Assembly (NCBI RefSeq): GCF_028554725.1
Contig: NC_071669.1
Coordinates: forward strand, 35,702,001 to 35,766,000
Source of the DNA: Zeugodacus cucurbitae
Taxonomy: Eukaryota; Arthropoda; Insecta; Diptera; Tephritidae
Direction of reading: 5' to 3'
Length of the DNA stretch: 64,000 nt
The notes beneath the pieces were generated by a model. It did not search any database, was not told the DNA's origin, and saw only the letters and a program-made list of their open reading frames with translations. The translations under genes were made by a program, and so were the position numbers. Positions 25,101-38,570 of the stretch are shown piece by piece. Position 1 is the stretch's first letter; the number at the start of each line of letters is the position of its first letter.

Positions 25101-28100
25101 AGCCGTAAAATCAAATTCAACGCAATGACGACGATGCCAAACACTGCACACGAAGCTATTCGGACGGGGATGACTAAGCGATATTGCGTTTGTACTGTAC
25201 ACTGGCAAGGGAATGAGGGGAAGTAAAAAAAAACAATTGTTATAACTAGCAAATAATTTGCGTTCGAAGCGGATGAGGAGAAAAAATCATTTATAAAACA
25301 ATAAGCAGTTTGCGCAAAAGCAAATTAATATTCTTACATACATACATACATATATAGTATACAACTTATATATATATTGAATGAAGCAAATGAGAATATA
25401 AATATATATATATATTATTGATAAAAAAACATTGAAGCAATGGAGCGGTAAGTCGCAATTGTAGCACGGTCTACAACCTGATGCTTGGCCAACCTCAGCG
25501 ACTGGCATAATGCAGTCGTGAGATACGAACACAACAAGGCAGCGTACAGGAGGATATCATTACAAAACCACTTGAAATTTATAAAGACAAATGAAAATTA
25601 AGGAAATTTGTAGCTTTTAGATAGGATGAAATTGAGGTAGTGCAACTGCAAAAGCAAACAAAAAAAATTAAACAAAAAATCAAATACAAAACCACAAAAC
25701 ACACAAATAAAGCAAATACAAAAAATTTGAATTAACTAAAAAGAGCAAATTTGCAAGTAACATGTAGGGTGTTACTACATGTTTTGTTTGTTCCGGCACA
25801 TGGTGTGGCAATAGTGCAAGCACGCTGCGCTTGCGGCGGCAAATGGCGACATAAACTATTGTATGTACCAGTTAATTTGTAAATGGACTCTTAACAGCAC
25901 TTACTCGTAGTTAGCAATGGATGATGCATAATAGTTAGAAGAAGTGTAGGGAAAAGCTAAGCGTTTGCTAGAGAATGGCTGGCAGCAAAATTGACGGCAT
26001 ACATGCATTTTTTAGCTAAATAGCCACAGTGGCTTAATGATTGATCAACTGGCGCCCACGAATTGTATGTGGTGGCTTGCAGGGTCAGTCCGACGACGGT
26101 GTGATGATTAATTGAATGACAATTGTCCAATGATGTTACTTTAAATTAAAGAAAACAAACAGACGCAAAGCTAATTAAAAATGATAAACAAAAACTTCTT
26201 ACCAAAATAATAATGAATATTTAAGGATAATGCAATTTTTTTAACATATAAGTATTTATTTATTAACCTGGTTGCTGTGGCATCCATTACACTTACAAAC
26301 ACACATGCATATTATAAAAAAAATATTAATATGTAATACACATGACATAATATACAGAATTATATACATATATATATACATATATACATGCCAACATACA
26401 TACATACGTATCCCGTAATTATTTTCTAAGGAGCTGTTATGGCTGGCTGAACTCTGTAAGGGGAATATTAAATCTGTATTATTATGAACTTTTACACACA
26501 ATAAAAATTAAGCGGAAGCCGAAGAAGACAGGTGTGTAAATTACACATTTTAATGGCGTGCGGTTGATTCAAATGAAGATGCACCACAAAGTGTATGTGA
26601 ATAATAAGGTAAAAAACGTAATCAGTAAATACATGCATACACATAAATATACATACATACATATATACTATGAACCAAGGCAAATATAGATATACATAAA
26701 TATATATTTTTAAGAAATGTTCTAAAAGCAATAATTACAAACAACAACAAAGAAAACTAAATAAATTAAAAAGAAGAAACCAAAAAATATTGTGGAAAAT
26801 CTATGCATTGGTAAGCAAAAAGTAACCAATGAGTAAGTGAATATATAGTCTAATAATATATACAAAATATACATGTAAAACAAATATTTATCTATTAATA
26901 CTAAGCTAAAATATTATTATACATAAAGTATTAATCTAAAAGTAAAGAATGAGTAATTAAATTTAAGAACGGTACCCTAACAAAAACCTACACTCTGGCA
27001 AAAAGAATGTCGATGGAAAAAGTAAATATGTCTTAAATAATTGTCATCGTTTTGTATGCATTTCAAACGTTTCGTTTCCTTTTAAAGAAATTTTTTACCA
27101 AAAAACTCAAGATATTTGCAGAAGTAACTTCAATGCGTTTTATCAGCTGCTTATTACTAAGCTCCAACAAAATTTACGCAAATATTGTATAGTATCTTTA
27201 ACTACTTTTCTTTAAATAAAATTAAACCATCCTTAGTAATTGAATTTCATATTATAAGTACAAACTCAGTGGAAAAACATTTACTGTTAGTAAACAGAAC
27301 TTCGAAGCGTTTCCAAATCATTGATGTTTATAAATCATGTACCAAGGTATTCTTAATGTTGACCGAATGTTGACCCCCTGTTCAATTCAATGGTTGGTCA
27401 AATCGTTGGCTATTCACCTCGAGTATGTGCTAATCCACAAACTGTAGTCTAATCTGTAGTGTTATCTTGAATATTTTATTAATCGGGATCTACTCATTAT
27501 AGAACATATGAAATTGACAGATTTTGTGATTATGTGCATTACATATGCGGTTAGACAATTTCTGGTTTTATAAGAATATATTTGTACCTTTCCCTAGACC
27601 ACACTGCAATCTTTAGCAGGCTTCTAAATTTTATAGGTAATACTACTCCTTCCAACCTGAGTTTTTCCTTCAACTGCAATAGAATTATTTAATTATTTGA
27701 GTTCAAAAATTATCTGTAAAGTATTTACTCTTGATTGATTATGCATTACAAAAGTGATGTAATAACTGAAATTTTGTGGAAAAAATTATTACGATAAATG
27801 ACATGAATAATAAGAATTCACGAATAGTCAAATGAATCGATACATGAAAACGCGTCCTTTAGAACAAAATCAATTTTAGTCAATTACAAACCGAATACAT
27901 ATAATCATTAAGGTAGGAAAAAGGCAAATAAACAGTAAAAGTTACGTATACATAAATACATTACTTAAATATGTATGTAAAAATAGTTTCTGTTAAGTTT
28001 TTAAGAATTTATTCAATTCTTTCTTTTTTGCTATTAAACTTTTCCATTAGAACAAATTTGAACTGTATTAAATAGAAATACGAAAGGCGCAACGCCTCCG

Positions 28101-29260
28101 CGTTTTTGTAAGCGTTCAATCGCAAAAGCTTTAAATACTTGAAGTTTTATATTAATTCAAGAAACACAAATGCGGTATGCGCAGGGGTCACCGTACATAC
28201 ATACATATATATAACACCACAAGCCGGTGACACCCCATGGCATAGCCGGACTTTTGTCAATTTAGGCCAAAACAGCAAGTAGATTATTAAAGACGAGCTA
28301 AATGAATACATGAGGGCACAACCGTATGCCGCTTGCATAAAATGACAATTTAAAATACTAAATACTAACTACTTAAAGATAACATAAGAAATGATAAAAA
28401 CATAAAACTAGCAATTAAAGGGTACACTTTTTTACTCAAGAACGTAAAGACGTATATGAGAACAAAGTTGAATATTACGAAGATATATACATAAAATAAA
28501 ACTATAAAGTATACATACACACATATCATTTCTCCTTTTTCTAAAGTCGGCAGACCGTAGAAAAACCTTACAGCATTTCATTTACTGTATTTTACTACAT
28601 TATATACATACATAATACATACATATGTAGGTACACTTATGAAGTATGCATACGCAATGCAAAGTTTCGCTTAAGTATTCACACCTGATAGCAAATACGC
28701 AATTAGACACCAATTAATCAACCATTGCGCGTCATTTGCTATGTCTCTCAAAGAGCCAAATGTTAATTCAATATTTGTTGTTTGTAGCTATTCTGTTTAC
28801 ACGCGACAGTCGCAGCTTAAGACTTTTCTACAAGTGAAATACATACTTACATACATACAAGTGCACAAACTCCACAGCTTTAAAACTGCAATTTCTTTTC
28901 GCACTTTTAGCATTTGCCTTACGAAAGCATGTTCATGAAGCCTGTGGGCGATCTGAAAGACATCACACACCTCTCACGCCTGTCCTTAGCTCACACACAT
29001 TCATATTTCATTTCATTTACCTACGAGCAACGACAATTTGTATAAAATGTATTTAAAACAAGGATATAAATACAAACTACTTATAATTTCAAAAAGTCTA
29101 CACACACTCATACACTGACATGCATATACACACCTTTAAAGGAACTCACACGATTTTGCTATATCGAATTCTTTGCGCGTTCTTCTGCGATGGAATTCCT
29201 AACAAACACCTTCACTATATTGACAATATCTTATATATATATAAATATTTTACACTATAC

Positions 29261-29302
<42 letters not shown>

Positions 29303-31685
29303 AAACACATATATATAATCAATGTAAAGAGAAAAACTTCAATGGGAAAAGCAAACATAGTTAAGCAACCAAATATATATATATGAAAGCAATGTATTTA
29401 TTTACAAGAACCAAAAACGGTGGTAGATAAAAATACTTGCTAATCTCTTCGAAACACATGGGTAAATTGTTGAATGGGAGTGTCAAATTTGTAATGTACG
29501 AACCGAAGGTATTTGTCCTTTCACTGCAGTAATAGTGGGGAATTATAACCGTTAAGCGGCACTCTTATTTGTTGAACAGCACAGAAAGTTGCTGATAATT
29601 AGAAAAAGAATTCAAACATTATTTTTATCATTTCTCATTTAACTATCAATTATGCAAAGAAGTCATGAATTTCAAATACTAACCGTAACGGATTATGAAG
29701 AATTTTTAATAAGAACTATTGAACTGTGCTCAGTATGTGCATGTATGTGAAAATGTACTTACGTTCCCAAAACCAATAAATACATCGAGGGAAATCTAGT
29801 CTTATCGCAAATTTTTCCTTTCATTATAAGGTAAAGTTGGTCTCCCAAAGTTGGCCTTATTAACTTTCATTACCTAACTCGCTGATATATCCTATTGAGT
29901 GTTAGAACGGTTCACTCTCATAAGAGTAATCAAAGACACCAGTTGGTCCAAATTATCGAGGCTTATACAGAGAGCCTTAAGTGAATATAGTCCTTTTGAA
30001 GGTAGGACTTCTCATTAAAATTGAATAGTGTCAGCGCAATTGCAGCATTCATTCTTTATTCTCTGCTTCCGGTCTCACGAAAGTCGGGTCTATTTTTACC
30101 CGCCCAAGCACTGTCAACTCGGCAGTATTCCCCAAAATACTTTAAATATGTACCTTCCACTCTAATTGTTATATCTAACAAAATTAATTTAGAGATATCA
30201 GCTTAAGGGTTCGTAAGTACATGCACACATACACATTCGACTGTCCAGTTTTATTAGGAGTTGGATCTCTTGGACGGGGACAAAATGAGCTAGATAATTT
30301 CTTCATAAAACTCGTTATTGCTAATTTGGCTTGTGTACATAAATATACATACATGTAATATTGACATTCGCATTGTTAACAAAGTACTACATATACAACA
30401 ACTATACAAGGAAAATATTTGCTGTTAATTTTCTTAAATATATATTATTACTAACTTAAATATATACGCCGAAACAATTAAGTATCTGTGTAAATTAAGC
30501 AGACACAAGAGTATTTTTTTTATGATTTTAGACATTTTAACCCTTTTAAGCATTAATGGCATTGTGGAAAATACTGAATACAAAATTCAAAGGTATAAAA
30601 AATTTGTAATTTGTAATTTGTAAAAATACCGAAAAAGGTTCAACAGCAAAGAAATATAAACAAGCGAATTTGTAAAGTAATAAGTAACCAACAATACTTA
30701 GTATAAATTTACCACACTTACATGCAAATGTATTGTATTTGTGTAACATAAATTACAACAAAAATAGTTGTCTTAAGAATCAAACACTATTACTAACACA
30801 AATTCTTCGAATTGGGCGAAATCGAAGGAAATCAAAATATTAATGAAAATAACCGATGATTAATTGGTAATCAGCAATTACCAATTAGTTAAAGTTAGTA
30901 CAGAAATTGAGGCGTCCGAAGGCTTGAAAATAACTGTGACTTCTTTCTTTATTTCATTCAGATTTGTTATTATTTTGCTAAGAAAGCAACCATGACACCA
31001 CAAGAATCAATGAAGAAACCAAAAATAAGTATATAATATTTGAGATGTTGATATATTTAGTGTAATGACAATTTGAACGAAGGTTCGAAGGCGAAAAGCT
31101 GTAATAATTGTTACTAAAACCACTCATGTGAATGGAGGCAGACATTTGAATTCGAAAAAAAACTGTTAATGCTGAACAATGCTTGTATGAACGCTGGAAA
31201 ATGTTGATCATTTAGGACAAGTAATTGCAATAATATAATTGAATTAAGACAGATTGAAAACAAAACGAGCGATGTGCATAAGCATTAACAGTAAAATATT
31301 TAGCAGAAAGTTAATTGCGCAAGAAACAGTTAAATGTATGTAAGAGTAATATATTTAAGGAAACAATATTATTATTACTATATATTGGATGATGGTGATT
31401 TTAAAGAAAAAACTACACAAAAATCGAAATTAAAGTTAAAAGAGAACTCTACTTATAAGCAATTAACAATTCTATGAAGTATATATATATATAAATGAAA
31501 TGATTGAATTAATACAAGAATCAATAAAAATACCACAATAACACTATGAACATTGTTCAAAGGAAATAAATTTGACAAAACATTGTGTTTTCCTCATAAT
31601 ATCGAACATGATGTCGTAAGTATTTCAATACTTATAATATGGTTTACAATAATTAATCCAATAAAACTGTATTCTTGAACTGACC
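22126..31685 (+). other. Gene-free AT-rich tract, probable Rbp6 3' UTR in its first part
   Basis: About 9.5 kb follows the Rbp6 stop with no credible open frame, many AATAAA-like sites, A-rich stretches and CATA/TA microsatellites (for example near 24740, 25335, 26395, 26650 and 28195). A long 3' UTR is common in Musashi-family genes, but no cleavage site can be chosen from sequence. A block at about 23430-23960 and another at about 29830-30180 look like old dispersed repeats; neither was classified. Confidence 0.4.
29259..29300. repeat. (TA)n microsatellite
   Basis: About 40 bp of almost pure TA dinucleotide repeat with a single C near 29271. Confidence 0.9.
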
Positions 31686-31689
31686 TCTT

Positions 31690-33494
31690 CGATAGGATTG
31701 AGTTCAAACGGCACTCAATTACCAAGATCTAAGCTGGACTTAAGTTTTAAGGAGGTTATAGCCGAATCAATGAGAGCGCGCCACTCCTCTCTTTCCTTCG
31801 CAGTTCGGCGCCAGTTGGAGATTCCAAGTGTAACCAGGTCGCTCTCCACCTGGTCCCTCCAACGGAGTGGAGGCCTTCCCCTTCGTCGGCTTCCTCCGGT
31901 TTTGGTTCGTCGAGAGAGGTCTTTACTGTTCAATTGCCTACTCGGTCCAAAGTAGCACCTGTTGGCAAGAGTGATTCTGCGTTGGATTTCGAGGCTGACA
32001 TTGTTGGTGTTGTTGATACTGGTTCCCAGGTATACGAAATTATCTACAACTTCAAAGTTATGACTGTCAACAGTGACGTGGTAGCCAAGACGCGAGTGCG
32101 CCGACGGTTTGCTTGATGACAGGAGATATTTCGTCTTGTCCTCATTCACCTCCAGACCCATTCGCTTCGCATCCTTATCCATGCGGGAAAAAGCAGAACA
32201 AACGACGCGGCTGTTGTTTCCGATGATATCAATATCATCGGCGTACGCCAGCAGCTGTACACTCTTGTAGAAGATTGTACCTTCTCTATTTAGCTCTGCA
32301 GCTCGTATTATTTTTTCCAACATCAAGTTAAAGAACTCGCACGATAGTGAGTCACCTTGTCTGAAACCTCGTTTGGTATCGAACGGCTCGGAGAGGTCCT
32401 TCCCGATCCTGACGGAGCTTTTGTTACTCAACGTCACTATACATAGCCCTATTAGTTTCGTAGGGATACAAAATTCAGACATCGTGGCATAGAGGTATCA
32501 ACTTTTCGTGCTATCGAAGGCAGCTTTAAAATCGATGAAAAGGTGGTGAGTGTAGATTCTTCTCTCTCTCTCTTTCACACAGTACGCTCGAGAGAACCTT
32601 ATAGGCGATATTTAGGAGGATTATACTACGGTAATTGGCACAGATTGTGGGATCTCCTTTTTTATGGATTGGGCAGAGCACACTGAGATTCCAATCGTCA
32701 GGCATGCTTTTTTCCGACCATATTCTTCAAAAAAGCTGATGCATGCACCTATTCAGTTCTTCGCCGCCGTATCTGAATAGTTCGGGCGGTAATCTATCGG
32801 CCTCCGCCATTTTGTTGTTCTTCAAGCGGGTAATTGCTATTCGAATGACTTCATGGTCGGCTAATGGAACATTTGTTCCATCGTCATCGATTGGGGAATC
32901 GGGTTCGCCATCTCCTGGTGTTGTACCCTGCCCTGGACATCGGTTACCAGATACCACCTTGGTCTCTACATGAGGATGCTCCGGTTTTGAAACTTTCGTT
33001 AAGTCGCTTCATTTTTTCATAAAATTGTAGAGCATTCGCTCTGTCTTCCAGCTTCTCAAGCTCTTCGTACTCACGCATTTCGTTCTCTTTCTTTTTTTGT
33101 CTGCAGATGCGTCTCGCACGTGTTGTGGTCGTTTGCAACGTTGCGAGGTAGGCAGTCTGTTTTCTCTCCGCTGCGAGACGGCATTCCTCATCGTACCAGC
33201 TGTTTTTTTTTTACTTTTCCGAAAGCCAATGGTTTCGGTTGCAGCGATACGCAGTGAGTTTGAGATGCCGTCCCACAGTTCCCTTATACCGAGATGCTGA
33301 TGAGTGCTCTCAGAGAGCAGGAGTGCAAGTCGAGTAGAGTATTTCGTGGCTGTCTGTTGCGTTTGCAGCTTTTCGACGTCGAACCTTCCTTGTGTTTGTT
33401 GACGGGCGTTCTCTGCTGCACAGAGGCGGGTGCGTATCTTCACTGCAACCAGATAATGGTCCGAGTCTATATTTGGTCCTCGGAGCGTAGACAC
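31690..33494 (-). mobile_element. APE-type LINE copy A, 5'-truncated and internally deleted
   Basis: Read on the minus strand, it begins near the end of the endonuclease (TLRGPNIDSDHYLVAVKIRT, at 33494). It continues through a linker (33009-33138 and 32727-32957, with frameshifts) into reverse transcriptase (31715-32482). The RT part has RGFRQGDSLSCEFF (motif B) and LLAYADDIDIIG (motif C, at 32221-32245 on the plus strand) and ends GRPPLRWRDQVESDLVTLGI and a short tail to a stop. RRTK is joined directly to GGSRRRGRPP, whereas copy B has about 85 residues between these blocks, so copy A carries a clean in-frame deletion. Family: RTE-like by the endonuclease/RT layout (inference). Confidence 0.85.
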
Positions 33495-34757
33495 CGCTTA
33501 CGCGGTTATAGCATCTCTCCTTTTGGCAGTTTGGCGCCAATTGGTTATACGAAGCGAAGCCAGGTCCCCCTCCACCTGGTCCTTCCATCGGAGTGGAGGT
33601 CTCCCTCTTCCTCGGCTTCCACCAGCGGGTACTGCATCCAAAACTTTCAGAGCTGGGGCACTTTCATCCATTCGAACAACACGACCTAGCCAGCGTAGAA
33701 GCTGACTTTTTATTCGCCGGACTATGTCTATGTCGTCGAATAACACATACAGCTCATCATTCCAACGTCTGCGGTATTCGCCCTTGCCAATATTAAGAGG
33801 ACTATAAAGCATGCGCAGAACATTTCCCTCGAAAACCTCAAGAGTTGTCTCATCGGATGTTGTCATCGTCCACGCTTCAGCGCCATAGATCAAGACGGGA
33901 ATAATAAGCGACTTGTAGAGTTTGATTTTGGTTCGTCGAGAGAGGACTTTACTTTTCAATAGCCCACTCAGACCAAAGTAGCACCTGTTGGCAAGAGTGA
34001 GAGGCTGACATTGTTGGTGTTGTTAATGCTAGTTCCCAAGTAGATGAAAATATCTACAACTTCAAAGTTATGACTGTCAACAGTGATGTGGAAGCCAAGA
34101 CGAGAGTGCGCTGATTGTAAAAGTCTGTAAAAAGCAGAACAATAGACGCGGTTGTTGCTTCCGATGATATCAATATTATCGGCGTATGCCAGCAGCTGTA
34201 CACTCTCGTAGAAGATTGTACCTTCTCTATTTAGCTCTGCAGCTCGTATTATTTTTTCCAGCAATAGATTGAAGAAGTCGCACGATAGTGAGTCACCCTG
34301 TCTGAAGCCTCGTTTGGTATCGAACAGCTCGGAGAGGTCCTTCCCGATCCTGACGGAGCTTTTGTTGCTCAACGTCAGTATACATAGCCGTATTAGTTTC
34401 GTAGGGATACCAAATTCAGACATCGTGGCATAGAGGGAGCAACTTTTCGTGCTATCGAAGAGATCTTTAAAATCGATGAAAAGGTGGTGAGTGTCGATTC
34501 TTCTCCCTTTTCCATTCTTCTCCCATTCTTCATTGTGGATTTTCCAGGTCTAAAGCCACACTGATAAGGTTCAATCAGGTCGTTGACGGTGGTGACAATA
34601 CGCTCGATAGAACCTTGTAGGCGATATTTAGGAGGCTTATCCCACGGTAATTGGCACAGTTTGTGGGATCTCCCTTTTTATGGATTGGGCAGAGCACACT
34701 GAGATTCCAATCGTCAGGCATGCTGAGGCAAGAAGCTGATGCATACACCTTATCAAT

Positions 34758-35031
34758 TCTTCGCCGCCGTATTTGAATAGCTCAGCCTGTAATCTATCGG
34801 CCCCTGCCGCTTTGCTGTTCTTCAGGCGGGTAATTGCTATTCGAATTTCTTCATGGTCGGGTAATGGAACATCTATTACATCGTCATCGATGCGTCTTCG
34901 CCGCCGTATTTGAATAGCTCAGCCTGTAATCTATCGGCCCCTGCCGCTTTGCTGTTCTTCAGGCGGGTAATTGCTATTCGAATTTCTTCATGGTCGAGTA
35001 ATGGAACATCTATTACATCGTCATCGATTGG
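34758..35031. repeat. 137-bp tandem duplication inside LINE copy B
   Basis: The unit 34758-34894 is repeated at 34895-35031 with very few differences (for example GGTCGGGTAATG against GGTCGAGTAATG). Each unit runs from TCTTCGCCGCCGTATTTGAA to CATCGTCATCGAT. The corresponding part of copy A (about 32759-32897) is present once, so the duplication arose within copy B. Confidence 0.85.
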
Positions 35032-35199
35032 GGAATCAGGTTCGCCAACTGCTGGTGTTGTACTTTCACTGCCATTCAGCAGGTCGGAGAAGTGTTCCCT
35101 CCATAATCCCAGTATGCCCTGGACATCGGTTACAAGATTACCACCTTGGTCTCTACATGAGGATGCTCCGGTCTTGAAACCTTCGTTAAGTCGCTTCAT

Positions 35200-36399
35200 T
35201 ATACTCTCGCAAAAAATGTTGCTAAAGAGAGTATTATAGTTTTGTTCACATAACGGTTGTTTGTAACACCCAAAAGTAAACGAGTGAGATATAGGGTTAT
35301 ATATACCAAAGTGATCAGGGTGAAGAGTGGAGTTCAAATCCGAATGTCTGTCTGTCCGTCCGTCCGTCCGTCTGTGCAAGCTGTAACTTGAGTAAAAATT
35401 AAGATATCTTGATGAAACTTTGCACACTTATTTCTTGGCACCATAGGAAGGTTGCTTTCGAAAATGAGCAAAATCGGGCCACTGCCACGCCCACAAAATG
35501 GCGAAAACCGAAAACACATAAAGTGCCATAACTAAGCCATAAATAAAGCTATGGAAATAAAATTTGCTATGAAGGATCGCACTATGAAGGGGCATATTTG
35601 AATGTAATTGTTTTGGGGAAGTGGGCGTGGCCCCGCCCCCTACTAAGTTTTTTGTACATATCTCGCAAGCCAATAGAGCTATAAAAACCAAACTTTCTGT
35701 AGTCGTTTTTTTTACACTTCCTAATACAGTCCAAAAATGAAAGAAATCGGATCACCACCTCCCATACAAAAGTTAGGTTGAAAATTACTAAAAGTGGGTT
35801 AACTCACTAAGGAAAAACGTCAGAAACACTAAATTTCACATAAGAAATGGTAGATGAAAGCTGCACTTAGATTTTTTTACAAAATGGAAAATGGGCGAGG
35901 CGTCGCCCACTTATGGGTCAAAAACTATATCTCAGGAACTACTCGACCGATTTCAATGAAACTTGGTTTGTAATAGTTTCCTTACATCCCAATGATATGT
36001 TGTGAAAATAGGCCAAATCGCTTCACAACCACGCCTACTACTTATATACCAGATCTTTGAAGACGATCTGAATCGTTTACTTTACAATACATAAAGTAAG
36101 TACTAGTGAAGATATCGATGCAGAACTTTGCACAAATACTACGTCTATAGTGTGGCAGCCCCATTCTAAAAATCGCCGAAATCGGACCATAGGTTATTAA
36201 GGCCCCATATATCGAACACGAGGACCTCTTTGCTTCTCACCTAATATTATGGTTTCCAACTTTCAATGGACTTTATGCACTATATATGACGAATATGTGG
36301 GTCAAATTGTATATTATATAATATTAATAAAGTTAAATAAATAAATTGCGAGAGTATAAAATGTTCGGTTACACCCGAACTTAGCCCTTCCTTACTTGT
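35200..36399 (-). repeat. DINE/HINE-like repeat copy 4, full length, inside LINE copy B
   Basis: Left end: tail hairpin ATACTCTCGCAAAAAATG and GCTAAAGAGAGTATTATAG. Right end: head GCGAGAGTATAAAATGTTCG, then ACACCCGAACTTAGCCCTTC and CTTACTTG. The flanks CGCTTCATT and TTTTTTCATAAAATT rejoin to match the uninterrupted LINE copy A at 33006-33024, so the borders are well defined at about 35201-36398. About 1.2 kb, non-coding. Confidence 0.85.
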
Positions 36400-37794
36400 T
36401 TTTTCATAAAATTTTCGACCATTCCCTCTGTCTGCAAGCTTCTCAAGCTCTTCGTACTCACGCATTTCGGCCTCATTCTTTTTTTGTCTGCAGATGCGTC
36501 TCGCTTCCCTCTTCAGCTCTCTTTATCTATCCCAACCCGCACGTGTTGTGGTCGTTTGCAACGTTGCGAGGTAGGCAGTTTGTTTTCTCTCCGCTGCGAG
36601 ACGGCATTGCTCATCGTACCAGCTGTTTTTTTTTACTTTTCCAAAAGCCAATGGTTTCGGTTGCAGCGGTACGCAGTGAGTTTGAGATGCCGTCCCACAG
36701 TTCCCTTATACCGAGATGCTGATGAGTGCTCTTAGAGAGCAGGAGTGCAAGTCGAGTAGAGTATTTCGTGACTGTCTGTTGTGTTTACAGCTTTTCGACG
36801 TCGAACCTTCCTTGTGTTTGTTGACGGGCGTTCTTTGCTGCACAGAGGCGGGTGCGTATCTTCGCTGCAACCAGATAATGGTCCGAGTCTATATTTGGTC
36901 CTCGGAGCGTACGCACGTCTAAAACACTGGAGACATGTCTTCCGTCTATCACAACGTGATCGATTTGATTACGCGTGTTTCGATCAGGAGACAGCCAAGT
37001 AGCTTGATGTATTTTCTTATGCTGGAATCTGGTACTACAGACGACCATATTTCGGGCCCTAGCTGATCAGCCTCAGGCCGTTTGGCGATGTTTCGTCATG
37101 GAGGCTGAATTTTCCGACTGTTGTGCCAAAGACACCTTCTTTACCCACCCTGGCGTTAAAATCGCCAAGCACGATTTTGACATCGTGGCGGGAGCAGCGC
37201 TCATAGGTGCGTTCCAGGCGCTCATAGAAAGCATCTTTGGTCACATCGTCCTTCTCTTCCGTTGGGGCGTGGGCGCAAATAAGCGATATGTTGAAGAACC
37301 TCGCTTTTATGCGGATTGTGGTTAGACGTTCATCCACCGGGACTCGGCGACGGAGTCTCTCTCCCACCACAAATCCAACACCAAATTAGATGTCTTCCGT
37401 CCTTGTCCCGTCCATCGCACTTCTTGGATGGCGCTGATGTCAGCCTTTAGTCGTATGAGGACATCTACCAGCTGGGCAGAGGCGCCCGGACATTCCAGGT
37501 GCATGCCCTTATATCATTATCCTTAAAACGTTTGCAAGGGACGTCATCAAAAGGAGGGTGTCTCATCCGAGGCTTTATTTTTCGATTTTTCATTGGTACG
37601 CCGTTTTTATGTGGTGGGTCCCAAGCCCTACACACAACCGCAGAAGCGGGTTCGCCTTCTCACTTTAGCTCGCCTTCAAACGGATGTTTGTTAGCTACCG
37701 AGAGGATACTTGGTCTAAAACCGCAAGTCGTGAGCGGCTTGAATCATGTGGAGAAGAATCGTTTCTGGACACTCCCAAGTGAATGACAATCAAA

Positions 37795-38568
37795 AACTTT
37801 CCTCACTTACGTAAACTTCTACACATTATTCCATCCTCCCTGTTAGTTGTAATAATAACAGCTTGAATCATATTGAAAGTATGTATTTATTTAAAAATTT
37901 GAATATATTACACCTATTATGTATGTATTATGAATAATGCAAAACAAGCAGTCAATCGAATCTTAAAATATGTATCACTTCCTCACTTCTACAAGTTGGC
38001 AGAGTTGTCTTATATTACTAAATGTTTTTTGTACCTGTCTCATATATAAATTGAACTACTAAAAGTCAGTTAAATCGTTAACGACAAGTTTGAGAAACAG
38101 AAATTTAAAGCCAAAATTAGTATAAAAAATTTAAAATGAGCGTGATGCCGGTATGATGAAAGTAGTGATATGTGTTAGTTAGATTAATTTTGATATAAAT
38201 ATCATAGACATGAAACAAAATGCAGCAATAAAACTAAGTGATAAAGCGATCTATAGTATATGTTAATTAGATACCAAATATAATTATAATACAGTCCCAA
38301 TTTTATCGAATAAGGAATATCCTGCACATGATGATTTTTTGGGGTTTCGCCAATACCTGAAAGCATATTCCACCTTAAAAGACATTTCTAGGCCCATTAC
38401 TCAATATTTTATTAAATAATTTTCAAGCTCTGGTATGATAAAGTTTCGAAAACGGCACCTTTTCTTCTATTATTTCTACTATTTCTTCGTTTCTTCCCTC
38501 CTTTTGGTGTTTTCGTTCTTTGTTAGAGCAACTTTTAATTTTTTGCACTATTTCTTGCTGATAGCTTG
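37795..38568. other. Intergenic AT-rich sequence
   Basis: Between the LINE 5' end and the second mariner copy. No gene or classified repeat was recognised. Confidence 0.5.
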
Positions 38569-38570
38569 TA

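Larger units (their letters stand above)
33495..37790 (-). mobile_element. APE-type LINE copy B, nearly full length, split by a repeat
   Basis: On the minus strand, a leader from about 37790 includes an ATG at 37593. The endonuclease follows: CTWNVRAP near 37500, then after a frameshift IQEVRWTGQG, the HAPTEEK block and VLGDFNARVG (37059-37370), then SDHYLV. The linker is next, interrupted by repeat copy 4 (about 35200-36399). RT (33968-34423) has RGFRQGDSLSCDFF but YADN in place of YADD at 34162-34186. The 3' domain (33498-33959) has LYKSLIIPVLIYGAEAWTMT and GRPPLRWKDQVEGDL. Frameshifts, a 137-bp tandem duplication and the mutated active site make it inactive. It abuts copy A head-to-tail. 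Confidence 0.85.

Noticed and set aside
26395..26660. Regular CATA units resembling a CRISPR-like array
   Set aside because: Simple tetranucleotide microsatellites without unique spacers, in a eukaryotic genome.
29259..29300. TA repeat as a possible origin or matrix attachment site
   Set aside because: A plain dinucleotide microsatellite with no supporting signals.
34876..35427. 183-codon minus-strand open frame
   Set aside because: A chance fusion of repeat copy 4 with the LINE copy B linker across the insertion border.
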